Positions 36,106 to 44,232 of a DNA stretch of 64,000 bases are shown here, in pieces. The translations under genes and the position numbers were made by a program. The DNA lies in assembly GCF_004319545.1 (NCBI RefSeq), contig NZ_CP036313.1, forward strand, positions 2,234,501 to 2,298,500, in the 5' to 3' direction. Under the pieces are notes generated by a model. The model was not told the DNA's origin. It saw only the letters and a list, made by a program, of their open reading frames with translations, and ran no database searches. Every line of letters begins with the position of its first letter. The stretch's first letter is position 1. The DNA comes from Desulfobacter hydrogenophilus (GTDB lineage Bacteria > Desulfobacterota > Desulfobacteria > Desulfobacterales > Desulfobacteraceae).

Positions 36106-38826
36106 TTGAATAGAGCTACCAAAATTTATTCCACTCCTGGTTTCATATTGCCGATATTCTTTCTTCTTGTTTTATTCTGTCCGGGTATGAACGCCCACGC
36201 AAAAAAAAATATCCGTGTCGGGTATTTTGAAAAAACTCCCATTATTTTTACAACAGAGGGAAAAGAGGCCAAGGGTCTGGCGGTTGATTTTTTAAACGAT
36301 GTTGCCATAGAGCAGAACTGGGCGCTTGAATTTATAAAAGGAAATCTTCGCCAGACCCTGGAAAGGGTCATGTCAGGTGAAGTCGATCTTATTGTTCCCA
36401 TCGGTTATACGCCGATGCGGGACAGTAAAATGGATTTTACAGAGAGTGCCTTTTTCGAGACATGGGGGTGTTTATACACCCTTCACAGGGGGACGGTCAG
36501 GACATTGGCGGACCTTGAAGGGAAACGGGTCGGCCAGGTGAGGGCCTCCTTGTTTAATGCCGTATTCAAAAAAATGATGAATGATTTGAGAATTCATTGC
36601 GAATTTGTTGAAGTCCAAGGCTATGCTGAGCTTCTCAACGGTCTGTTATCAGGGGAATTTGATGGGGCTGTCGGGGAACGGCTTGCCATCCTTTTTGTCA
36701 ACCGGGAACAGGCCCAAAAAATAGATCAGGCTGTTGTTTTTAATCCTTTTTCCCTGTATGTCGCTGCTGCCGAAGGTGATCCCAAAGACTTGCTGGCTCC
36801 TATAACCCGCTATATCGGTGCTGAAAAACAGGATCCTGATTCAAGGTTTAACAGATATAAAAATTACTGGCTGTCCAATATCATCGTCGGTGCTTCTCCT
36901 GTTTTACTCTCGCTGGTGTGGGTTTTTATCCTGGTTTTGCTGGTACTGGCCGGATATATCTGTTCTCGTCTCCCTGTTGTGAGACGCACTTTGGGGATGA
37001 CCGAAATTGTTCAGCACAGGGTCAGCAGCAATATTCTCATGGTAACCATAGGCTTTGTATTGCTCCTCTGGGGAGGGGATATTCTTTTCCAATACTATGT
37101 TATAGAGGGATTCATATCATTTTCAGAAGCCGTATTCCCGATTCATAATCCCCAGAAAGTTCTTATGCGCTTTTTGATTATTATGATTATTCTGGCCGCC
37201 GGTATCCTTATTTCCAGAGTGTTTTCCAGGCTGGCAGATCAGCATGATCTGACCAAAAAACAGGAGGAAAGACTAAACCTGGCATTGTATGCGGCCAATG
37301 ATGGTGTCTGGGACTGGCATCTGGATGAACGTGAAATTTTTTATGATGACCGGTATTACACCATGGCCGGGTATGCGCCCCGTGAATTTCCATACTTGTT
37401 GCAGGAATGGGAAAAAAGGATTCATCCCGATGATGTCACAGTGGTTAAAAAAGCCATCAATGATTATATCCTGGGAGACCAAGATTTTTTTGATCAGGAA
37501 TTCAGGTTCCGGCGTAAAAGCGGCCGTTATTTCTGGATTCGTTCCAAAGGGAAAATTGCTGCCCGGGATAAAGACGGTGCCCCGGTCCGGTTTATCGGAA
37601 CCCATTCGGATATTGACCAGATAAAGCAGGCGGAAAAAGCAAGGGATGAAGCTTATAAAATTATCAACAACAGCCCAATGGTTGCTTTTATATGGAAAAA
37701 TGAAACCGGCTGGCCCGTTGAATTTGTGACGGATAATATTGAAACGGTTTTGGGTTATCAGGCTCATGAACTGCTGTCCGGCACAATTCAATATGAACGG
37801 CTGATCCATCCCGAAGACCTGGAAAGGGTAATGCTGGAAACTGTGGATTACAGCCGGGATAAGAACTGTGACGCCTTTATTCACCATCCCTACCGCCTGT
37901 TTACTAAAAACGGAAGCATCCGGTGGGTGGACGACCGGACCTATATTAAAAGAAATCAGGTCGGAGAAATAACCCATTATCATGGCGTGTTGCTGGATAT
38001 TACAGATCGAAAACGAATGGAAGAAATCATGGTCCAGAATGAAAAAATGCTTTCTGTGGGCGGCCTTGCTGCCGGCATGGCCCATGAAATCAACAACCCT
38101 CTGGCCGGGATGATTCAGACCGCTGAGGTTATGGGTAAACGCCTGCGTGCCCAACCAAGAATCCCGGCCAATGAAAAAGCAGCTCTTGAGCTTGGCACCA
38201 GCATGGAAATCATTGAGGCTTTTATGGATGCCAGGGGAATTTCCAGAATGCTGACGGCTATAAGGGAATCGGGTAAAAGGATTGCCGAGATTGTATCCAA
38301 TATGCTCAGTTTTGCCCGAAAAAGCGATGCTGTGGTTTCATCTCATGATATAGGGCAGCTCCTTGACAAAACTCTTGAACTTGCGACAACAGACTATGAT
38401 TTAAAAAAGAATTACGATTTTAAAAAAATTAAAATAAAAAGGGAATATGATCCGGACCTCCCCCTGGTTCCTTGTGAGTCGGCTAAAATTCAACAGGTCT
38501 TATTAAATATTTTTAGAAACGGGGCTCAGGCCATGCACACTGCCGGAGTTGAAAACCCTGCGTTTACCATCCGCACAAGTCTGGATCGGACCAGGGGGAT
38601 GGTTTGCATGGAAATCAGGGATAATGGCCCAGGTATGGATGAGCATGAACAGAAACGGATTTTTGAACCTTTTTATACCACCAAACCGATAGGCTTAGGC
38701 ACTGGTTTGGGTCTCAGTGTTTCCTATTTTATCATCGCGGAAAATCATAATGGTGAGATGAGAGTGGAATCCAGGCCCGGGCAGGGTGCTAATTTTATTA
38801 TTCTTCTGCCGGTTTCCATTGTATAG
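36106..38826 (+). CDS. Hybrid sensor kinase: SBP domain, TM, two PAS, HisKA-HATPase
   Basis: A signal peptide (about residues 1-32) precedes a type II periplasmic binding domain (about 35-245). Membrane segments lie at about 260-285, 310-335 and 350-370. Two PAS/PAC-like domains (about 385-510 and 520-640) are followed by HisKA with [11 protein letters not shown] and HATPase with DNGPGMDEHEQ and [11 protein letters not shown]. The start is a TTG with AAGGAG seven bases before it. From the PAS linker onward it is strikingly similar to the kinase at 34.3 kb, so the two arose by duplication. The receiver partner is missing. Confidence 0.88.
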   Translation: MNRATKIYSTPGFILPIFFLLVLFCPGMNAHAKKNIRVGYFEKTPIIFTTEGKEAKGLAVDFLNDVAIEQNWALEFIKGNLRQTLERVMSGEVDLIVPIGYTPMRDSKMDFTESAFFETWGCLYTLHRGTVRTLADLEGKRVGQVRASLFNAVFKKMMNDLRIHCEFVEVQGYAELLNGLLSGEFDGAVGERLAILFVNREQAQKIDQAVVFNPFSLYVAAAEGDPKDLLAPITRYIGAEKQDPDSRFNRYKNYWLSNIIVGASPVLLSLVWVFILVLLVLAGYICSRLPVVRRTLGMTEIVQHRVSSNILMVTIGFVLLLWGGDILFQYYVIEGFISFSEAVFPIHNPQKVLMRFLIIMIILAAGILISRVFSRLADQHDLTKKQEERLNLALYAANDGVWDWHLDEREIFYDDRYYTMAGYAPREFPYLLQEWEKRIHPDDVTVVKKAINDYILGDQDFFDQEFRFRRKSGRYFWIRSKGKIAARDKDGAPVRFIGTHSDIDQIKQAEKARDEAYKIINNSPMVAFIWKNETGWPVEFVTDNIETVLGYQAHELLSGTIQYERLIHPEDLERVMLETVDYSRDKNCDAFIHHPYRLFTKNGSIRWVDDRTYIKRNQVGEITHYHGVLLDITDRKRMEEIMVQNEKMLSVGGLAAGMAHEINNPLAGMIQTAEVMGKRLRAQPRIPANEKAALELGTSMEIIEAFMDARGISRMLTAIRESGKRIAEIVSNMLSFARKSDAVVSSHDIGQLLDKTLELATTDYDLKKNYDFKKIKIKREYDPDLPLVPCESAKIQQVLLNIFRNGAQAMHTAGVENPAFTIRTSLDRTRGMVCMEIRDNGPGMDEHEQKRIFEPFYTTKPIGLGTGLGLSVSYFIIAENHNGEMRVESRPGQGANFIILLPVSIV

Positions 38827-38844
38827 CCCGAATGGAAAAACTTT

Positions 38845-38940
38845 TTAGGGGCTCGGAAAAAATAACTCCCCACTTTTGCGTGCTTTTTTATCCGTATTTT
38901 AGGCGAAAAACCTGTGACATTTATTTTTTCCGAGCCCTAA
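38845..38940. repeat. 96-bp element with 20-base terminal inverted repeats
   Basis: The left arm (38845-38865) and right arm (38921-38940) share GGGCTCGGAAAAAATAA with its reverse complement, with one extra G in the left arm. The centre has no coding sign. It resembles a miniature inverted-repeat or bidirectional-terminator element and abuts the next palindrome. Confidence 0.7.
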
Positions 38941-39102
38941 GAGCTTGTTTGGTAATTGATGAATCGGCTGCAATCTAATGAAAATGGCCCCAATTCCTCC
39001 AAATTTTATGTCAATAGTCCGGCTATTAACAGAAAATTTGTGAAAATTGGCTCTTATTTTCATTAGATTTCGCTTCGATCCCCTAATTATCAAACAAGCT
39101 CT
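38940..39102. repeat. 163-bp long inverted repeat
   Basis: AGAGCTTGTTTGGTAATT (38940-38957) is matched by the reverse complement at 39085-39102 (17 of 18). AATCTAATGAAAAT (38972-38985) is matched exactly by the reverse complement at 39056-39069. The arms stay aligned towards the centre, so the whole stretch can fold into one hairpin between convergent genes. No gene is in it. Confidence 0.75.
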
Positions 39103-39120
39103 AAGGACCGCAGATTAAAT
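39101..39120. repeat. 3'-end repeat copy (core GGACCGCAGATTAAAT)
   Basis: CTAAGGACCGCAGATTAAAT, directly after the stop codon (39122-39120) of the flavodoxin-like gene. It is the same family as at 31959, 54794, 62946 and 63092. Confidence 0.65.
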
Positions 39121-39755
39121 TACCTGATAAAATTGGTCATGGTTTTGGTAACCGGTTCAGGGGCAGGGAATTGTACTTTTCCGTGTTCGATAATTTTCAT
39201 GATCCATGCCATATTTTTACCTAAAACCGCCATGATTTGTTTACCTTCTCCATCCTGCCTCATTTCCCCTGGGGCAAGACCATGTGCCACATTCCAGTAA
39301 TTTGAAGAGGGCATGACCATTTCGGAGTAATTGATATAATGATTAAGGGAATCAACTGTTGAAATTCCGCCTGATCGCCGGACAGCTGCAACAGCGGCGC
39401 CGACCTTGTTCCGGAACAGGCCGCCGTTAACCGAAGCAACGAAAAACGCTCTGTCAAGGAAGGATTTCATTGTCCCTGCAACACCGGAAAAATGAACAGG
39501 CGAACCAAGCAAAATGCCGTCGGCTGCCTTGATCTTCTGAATCCATTCATTAACCGGATCGTCATCAAAGGAACATGCTTCATTTTGTTTTTTTACACAA
39601 TCGTGACAGGCAGTGCATCCCTGTATCTTTTTTTTTCCGACCTGGATCATCTCCGTTTCAATTCCGGCATTTTCCAGTTCTTCAAAAACCATGTTCAGTG
39701 AACAAGCTGTATTTCCCTTTTTATTAGGGCTGCCATTAAATCCAACAACTTTCAT
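39120..39755 (-). CDS. Flavodoxin-family NAD(P)H-dependent FMN reductase
   Basis: The FMN-binding loop FNGSPNKKGNTACSL lies near the N-terminus (about residues 5-19). A Cys-rich segment GCTACHDCVKKQNEAC follows (about 45-62), then GSPVHFSGVAGTMKSFLDRA, which matches the iron-sulfur flavoprotein/NADPH-dependent FMN reductase group. The Cys pattern (CxxCxxC) is the place where such proteins carry a [4Fe-4S] cluster. Start at the ATG at 39755, with AGGAGAATAAGT before it. The role may be redox stress or electron transfer; the substrate is unknown. Confidence 0.85.
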   Translation of the reverse strand: MKVVGFNGSPNKKGNTACSLNMVFEELENAGIETEMIQVGKKKIQGCTACHDCVKKQNEACSFDDDPVNEWIQKIKAADGILLGSPVHFSGVAGTMKSFLDRAFFVASVNGGLFRNKVGAAVAAVRRSGGISTVDSLNHYINYSEMVMPSSNYWNVAHGLAPGEMRQDGEGKQIMAVLGKNMAWIMKIIEHGKVQFPAPEPVTKTMTNFIR

Positions 39756-40290
39756 ACTTATTCTCCTGTATATATTTTGTTCATACCATCTCATATATAA
39801 AATAGATGATCGACTATTTTGCCTGTGTCTCTAACTACCTATAAAAATTGCCTCTGCCCAAACTGGACAAGTAAGAATCAAAAGAGATTATAAATAAAAC
39901 ATTTTTTACCCCAAAAAGCTCATTTTTTTTTACTTCCTTTTTTAAAAAGAATTGAAATGTTGGGTTTTATAAAAATTTGTTGGCAAATTTACCACTATGC
40001 CGCCACCCGGAATGATCGATGTCCCCGAACTCGGAATATGCTCTGATCAACTTCAGGCATAATGCACTTTTACAGTCGGGCGGCATATTACCATCCCAAG
40101 AGTTTTCTTCACGGAAATGCTCTTGCCGCCGACGAAGACTTTTGATAATGCTATGTATATCAGCAGGATTCTCATATATGGGATTTGTACCCCATAAATT
40201 CACGCCCATGCCGGGTGTACACAAAAACATGCTGTGGACACGCCGCAGATGTTTGCGGACATCGTAATCAACAAGTAAAAGGAGAAATGT
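39756..40290. other. 535-base region upstream of aqpZ
   Basis: It contains one short minus-strand frame (39967-40230) of uncertain status. The rest is AT-rich, and I see no strong promoter or terminator. Confidence 0.5.
39967..40230 (-). CDS. Short open frame or gene remnant, unrecognised
   Basis: An 87-codon frame with protein-like composition (Arg, Glu, Lys, Trp mixed; RRRQEHFREENSWDGN in the middle). The frame stays open upstream past the ATG, running under the aqpZ start, and has no Shine-Dalgarno sequence. It could be a decayed fragment of a longer gene cut when aqpZ was placed here. No domain is recognised. Confidence 0.3.
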   Translation of the reverse strand: MFLCTPGMGVNLWGTNPIYENPADIHSIIKSLRRRQEHFREENSWDGNMPPDCKSALCLKLIRAYSEFGDIDHSGWRHSGKFANKFL

Positions 40291-40980
40291 ATGAACAAGT
40301 ATGGTGCCGAGTTTTTTGGAACATTCTGGTTGGTTCTCGGCGGCTGTGGTAGTGCCGTTTTAGCGGCTGCTTTCCCGGATGTTGGTATAGGACTGCTTGG
40401 TGTCGCACTGGCATTTGGTCTCACCGTCCTTACGATGGCCTTTGCCATCGGACACATATCCGGCTGTCATTTGAATCCCGCGGTTTCGTTTGGTCTCTGG
40501 GCAGGCGGCCGTTTCCCGGCAAAAGAGCTGCCGCCCTACATTATTGCGCAAGTCCTGGGCGGCATAACAGCAGGTGGGGTTCTGTATCTGATTGCCAGTG
40601 GTAAGGCGGGGTTTGACCTTTCCGCAGGTTTTGCGTCAAACGGCTACGGCGCCCATTCACCGGGTGGGTATAGTTTGCTGGCCGCACTGATAACTGAAGT
40701 GGTGATGACCATGATGTTTCTTGTCGTTATTCTTGGCGCTACCGATCAACGAGCACCGCAAGGTTTCGCACCCATTGCAATTGGCTTATGCCTGACGCTC
40801 ATCCATTTAATCAGCATCCCGGTAACAAATACTTCCGTAAATCCTGCGCGTAGCACCGGCGTAGCTCTTTTTGCCGGCGACTGGGCGATTGCACAGCTTT
40901 GGCTTTTCTGGTTAGCCCCGATCATTGGCGCTCTGCTTGGCGCTTTAGTCTATCGTTTTATCGGTAGTGAGAAACAATAG
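40291..40980 (+). CDS. aqpZ: Aquaporin Z (water channel)
   Basis: Six membrane segments with the two NPA half-helix motifs, HLNPAVSFG (about residue 64) and [12 protein letters not shown] (about 185). The Arg after the second NPA is part of the selectivity filter, and the His/Thr-rich narrow site fits a water-selective aquaporin rather than a glycerol channel. The length of 229 aa is usual. AAAAGGAG precedes the ATG with good spacing. A short hairpin (40983-40999) follows the stop. Confidence 0.94.
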   Translation: MNKYGAEFFGTFWLVLGGCGSAVLAAAFPDVGIGLLGVALAFGLTVLTMAFAIGHISGCHLNPAVSFGLWAGGRFPAKELPPYIIAQVLGGITAGGVLYLIASGKAGFDLSAGFASNGYGAHSPGGYSLLAALITEVVMTMMFLVVILGATDQRAPQGFAPIAIGLCLTLIHLISIPVTNTSVNPARSTGVALFAGDWAIAQLWLFWLAPIIGALLGALVYRFIGSEKQ

Positions 40981-40982
40981 TA

Positions 40983-40999
40983 GCATGTTGGAAACATGC
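40983..40999 (+). terminator. Hairpin between aqpZ and the ComM-type gene
   Basis: GCATGTT-GGA-AACATGC forms a seven-pair stem. There is no T-run on either side, so termination is uncertain. Confidence 0.4.
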
Positions 41000-41000
41000 A

Positions 41001-42548
41001 TCAGCTAAAGTCATCCCGGGCCTGGTCCAGGCGTTTGTACTGAACCGCCTCAAGAACATGGGGTTTGCGTATATCGGGGGCATCTGCCAGATCCGCGATG
41101 GTTCTGGCAAGTTTTAATATGGAGGCATAGGCCCGGCCAGACAGGTTAAATTGTTTCATGGCCTGTTCAACCACCCGGCGGCTTTGGGCATCCAGGGGAC
41201 AAAATCGCTGCAAAAGCTTTGGGCCCATGTCTGCATTGGAAAAACATGTTATCCCGGCTTTTTTAAATCGGTGGGCCTGGATGTCCCGGGCCTTTTCCAC
41301 CCGTTTCCGGATGCATTCGGAAGATTCCCGGTGCCCGTCTGCCGTCATTTCATTAAATGATAACCGGGGAACCTCCACAAGGATGTCCATTCTGTCCATG
41401 AGCGGGCCTGAGATTTTGTTTTTGTACTGCTCAATTTTTGCCGGGGTGCAGGTGCATTCCCTGTCCGGATTGGTGAGATTGCCGCAGGGGCAGGGGTTCA
41501 TGGCACCTGCCAGCATAAACCGGCATGGGTAAGTGGCCTTGGCGTTGGCCCGGGCTATAGTGATGACGCCTTCTTCTATAGGCTGGCGCAGAACCTCCAG
41601 CACACTGCGCCGGAATTCAGGTAATTCATCCAGAAACAGTACGCCGTTATGGGACAGCGTAATTTCCCCGGGTTTAGGCACTGTGCCGCCGCCTACAAGT
41701 CCGGCATCGGAAATGGAATGGTGGGGGGACCTGAAAGGCCGTGCGCCCAAAGGCTGACCCGGTTCCCGGGAGACCCCGGCCACCGAATAAACCTTGGCGA
41801 TTTCCATGGCCTCTTCAAAGGACGGTTCCGGCATGATCCCCGGCAGGCATTTTGCCATCAGGCTTTTTCCGGATCCTGCCGGACCGTTGAGCAGGATATG
41901 ATGATGCCCTGCTGCCGCCACTTCCATGGCCCGTTTTACATGGGTCTGGCCCCGGACATGGGAGAAATCGTTTTCTCGATCGGCACCACCGGTCTCCAGA
42001 AGCATGGACAAGTCCGGTTCCAGGGGCGTAAGGTTTGCCTTTTCAGCCAAAAAATCCACCACCTGGGCCAGATGGCTCGGGGCCAGGACTTTAATATCTT
42101 TAACAAGCGAGGCTTGCGCACCGTTTTCTTTGGGCAGGATAATGCCTTTGAATCCATTGTCCCGGGCAGCCAGGGCAAAAGGCAGTGCGGCCTTAACCGG
42201 CCGCAGATACCCGTCCAGGGACAATTCCCCGGCAAACAGCCAGGATGCCGCTGAAGATGCCTGGAATAAACCCTGGGCACAAAGAATTCCCAACGCCACG
42301 GGAAGGTCCAGGCCTGTACCCTCTTTTTTGAAATCTGCAGGCGCCAGGTTCACCACCACTCTGTCCATGGGGAAGGTGTATCCGGCATTCTGCAGAGCAG
42401 ACCGGACTCTGTCCCGGCTTTCCCGGACCGCAGTCTCAGCCAGTCCCACCATATTGAATACCGGCAACCCCAGTGTGATGTCTACTTCAACATCGACAAT
42501 AATGGCCTCAAATCCGTTTACGGCACAGGATTTCATTTTTGCTATCAT
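41001..42548 (-). CDS. YifB/ComM-family Mg-chelatase-like AAA ATPase
   Basis: An N-terminal LonC/ChlI-type domain (about residues 1-190; FEAIIVDVEVDITLGLPVFNMVGL is the usual start) precedes an AAA+ core with Walker A GPAGSGKS (about 222-229) and Walker B GVLFLDELPEF. A CNC-type Cys cluster (CPCGN...CTC) follows, then a C-terminal Mg-chelatase domain with the Arg finger region LSGRAYASILKLARTIADL. ComM helps branch migration of DNA during natural transformation in Vibrio and Haemophilus. It converges on aqpZ. Confidence 0.9.
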   Translation of the reverse strand: MIAKMKSCAVNGFEAIIVDVEVDITLGLPVFNMVGLAETAVRESRDRVRSALQNAGYTFPMDRVVVNLAPADFKKEGTGLDLPVALGILCAQGLFQASSAASWLFAGELSLDGYLRPVKAALPFALAARDNGFKGIILPKENGAQASLVKDIKVLAPSHLAQVVDFLAEKANLTPLEPDLSMLLETGGADRENDFSHVRGQTHVKRAMEVAAAGHHHILLNGPAGSGKSLMAKCLPGIMPEPSFEEAMEIAKVYSVAGVSREPGQPLGARPFRSPHHSISDAGLVGGGTVPKPGEITLSHNGVLFLDELPEFRRSVLEVLRQPIEEGVITIARANAKATYPCRFMLAGAMNPCPCGNLTNPDRECTCTPAKIEQYKNKISGPLMDRMDILVEVPRLSFNEMTADGHRESSECIRKRVEKARDIQAHRFKKAGITCFSNADMGPKLLQRFCPLDAQSRRVVEQAMKQFNLSGRAYASILKLARTIADLADAPDIRKPHVLEAVQYKRLDQARDDFS

Positions 42549-42664
42549 AATAAAGGCACCGTTTTAAAAAAATCTAAATTAAGAGAAAAAATGGAACTTA
42601 ATTTGTTGATATTATATTTAATTATCAGAAAAGACTTGCAAATCTAATATTTTTTTCATTTGTT

Positions 42665-42693
42665 TTGCTTTGTATTTTCAAATCAGCTATATA
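42665..42693 (+). promoter_or_regulatory. Candidate promoter for lpxC
   Basis: TTGCTT (42665-42670), a 17-base spacer and TATATA (42688-42693), 39 bases upstream of the chosen lpxC start. Confidence 0.4.
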
Positions 42694-42732
42694 TACCACG
42701 TTTTATCGCATTCAGACAATTTGGAACGGATA

Positions 42733-43602
42733 ATGAATAGTTTTTATAATCAGCAAACCATCGCCGGAAAGGTGACCCTTTCGGGAACGGGGGTCCATTC
42801 GGGTAAAAAGACAAACTTGACCATCAGGCCGGCCGAGGAAAACCACGGGATTAAATTTCGGCGTATTGATTTGCCCGGAACTCCGGATATTCCGGCTCTT
42901 TTCAAACTGGTGGTGGATACCAGCCTTGCCACGGTTATCGGGGATAATGGTGCCATTGTTTCCACCATTGAGCATTTGATGGCAAGTTTTTCAGGCCTTG
43001 GCATTGACAATGCCCTGGTGGAGGTGGACGATTATGAGATTCCCATCATGGACGGATCAGCCAGGGCATTTACCCGGGCGATAACCAACGTGGGCGTGGT
43101 GGAGCAAGATAGGCCTAAACACCTTTTTATTGTGAATGAACCCATAGAAATTGTCCAGGCAGATAAATGGGTCAGGGTGGAACCCGAACCCTGCTTCAAA
43201 ATTTCCTGCACCATTGATTTCAATCATCCGCTGATCGGTCTGCAAAAAATTGTCTATGACAGGGCAAAGCATAACTTTGAGCAGGAGATCTGCGGGGCCC
43301 GGACCTTTGGGTTTGTGAAAGATATTGAACTGTTGAAACGATTCAGCCTTGGCAAAGGCGGAAGCCTTGACAACGCCATTGTGATTGATAATGATAAAAT
43401 TTTGAATAAGGACGGACTGCGGTATCCCGATGAATTTGTCCGGCACAAGCTGCTGGACTGCCTTGGGGATTTTTCTCTTCTGGGAATGCCCATCCAGGGG
43501 CATATTATCACCCATAAATCCGGGCATCACCTGAACCATCTGTTTATAAAAAAATTTCTTGATGAAAAGCAGGCTTGGGAAACGGGCCCTGCAAAGCGCT
43601 GA
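42733..43602 (+). CDS. lpxC: UDP-3-O-acyl-N-acetylglucosamine deacetylase
   Basis: The zinc-dependent committed step of lipid A synthesis. Zinc ligands are His in STIEHLMASFSGLGIDN (about residue 79) and His/Asp in FVRHKLLDCLGD (about 237-241); the basic C-terminal His is in GHHLNHLF. The length of 289 aa is slightly short but complete. The start at 42733 (MNSFYNQQTIAGKVTLSGTG) aligns with the family; an upstream ATG at 42670 would add unusual residues. It proves an LPS-containing outer membrane. It is followed closely by the DUF4390 gene. Confidence 0.95.
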   Translation: MNSFYNQQTIAGKVTLSGTGVHSGKKTNLTIRPAEENHGIKFRRIDLPGTPDIPALFKLVVDTSLATVIGDNGAIVSTIEHLMASFSGLGIDNALVEVDDYEIPIMDGSARAFTRAITNVGVVEQDRPKHLFIVNEPIEIVQADKWVRVEPEPCFKISCTIDFNHPLIGLQKIVYDRAKHNFEQEICGARTFGFVKDIELLKRFSLGKGGSLDNAIVIDNDKILNKDGLRYPDEFVRHKLLDCLGDFSLLGMPIQGHIITHKSGHHLNHLFIKKFLDEKQAWETGPAKR

Positions 43603-43612
43603 TCAGAATTTA

Positions 43613-44206
43613 ATGCCGATGAAAATTAGAGGTGCGGTTACAAAATTTTTGTGTGCAGTTGTTTTTTCTATCACAGGCATTCTTTTTATTGTCCCGGATA
43701 GCGCGCTTGCCTATGACGATGCGGTTCTCTCCCATATCAAACTGGCCAACACCCGGGATGATCTGTTTACTTATTTTAAGGTGGAAAATGCCTTTAATGA
43801 AAAGAATACCCTGGCTATTGAAAATGGCATTTTCACCTCGTTTACGTTCTATGTAACCTTGTTCAAAACATCAAGCAGTCTGTTTGACAAGAAAATTGTT
43901 GAGATCAAAACCCGTGCAACCATAAAATACAATTCCATGAAACAGGAATACACGGTTGTCTGCCAGTGGAAGGATGCTCCTGCGTTGATCACAAAATCCT
44001 TTGATGAGGCAAAGACCTGGATGACCGAAATTGACAACTTAAAGGTGGTGCCCCTTAACCGGCTGGTAAAAGGAGATAAATACCAGATCAGGATCAAGGC
44101 CGAACTTGAAAAAGTCACGTTGCCCCTGTCGTTGCACTATGTTTTATTTTTTGTCTCTTACTGGGATTTTGAAACTGACTGGTATGTGATTAATTTCACG
44201 TATTAA
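43613..44206 (+). CDS. DUF4390-domain exported protein
   Basis: A signal peptide (about residues 1-32, ending DSALA) precedes a beta-rich domain of about 160 residues with KVENAFNEKNTLAIENGIF and a C-terminal WDFETDWYVINFTY, matching DUF4390. It sits between lpxC and the NtrY-like kinase, a pairing common in Desulfobacterota. The function is unknown, though the position suggests a periplasmic partner of the kinase. An earlier in-frame ATG (43559) lies inside lpxC; I chose the later one, with a close second at 43619. Confidence 0.75.
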   Translation: MPMKIRGAVTKFLCAVVFSITGILFIVPDSALAYDDAVLSHIKLANTRDDLFTYFKVENAFNEKNTLAIENGIFTSFTFYVTLFKTSSSLFDKKIVEIKTRATIKYNSMKQEYTVVCQWKDAPALITKSFDEAKTWMTEIDNLKVVPLNRLVKGDKYQIRIKAELEKVTLPLSLHYVLFFVSYWDFETDWYVINFTY

Positions 44207-44232
44207 CCATCAGTCGGGCAGGCATAAAATTT

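Noticed and set aside
37273..38154. 293-codon minus-strand frame opposite the second kinase
   Set aside because: Antisense to PAS/HisKA coding sequence, no recognisable domain, same bias as above.
41926..42567. 213-codon plus-strand frame opposite the ComM-type gene
   Set aside because: Antisense shadow; Arg, Ser and Pro-rich translation typical of GC-biased codon shadows.
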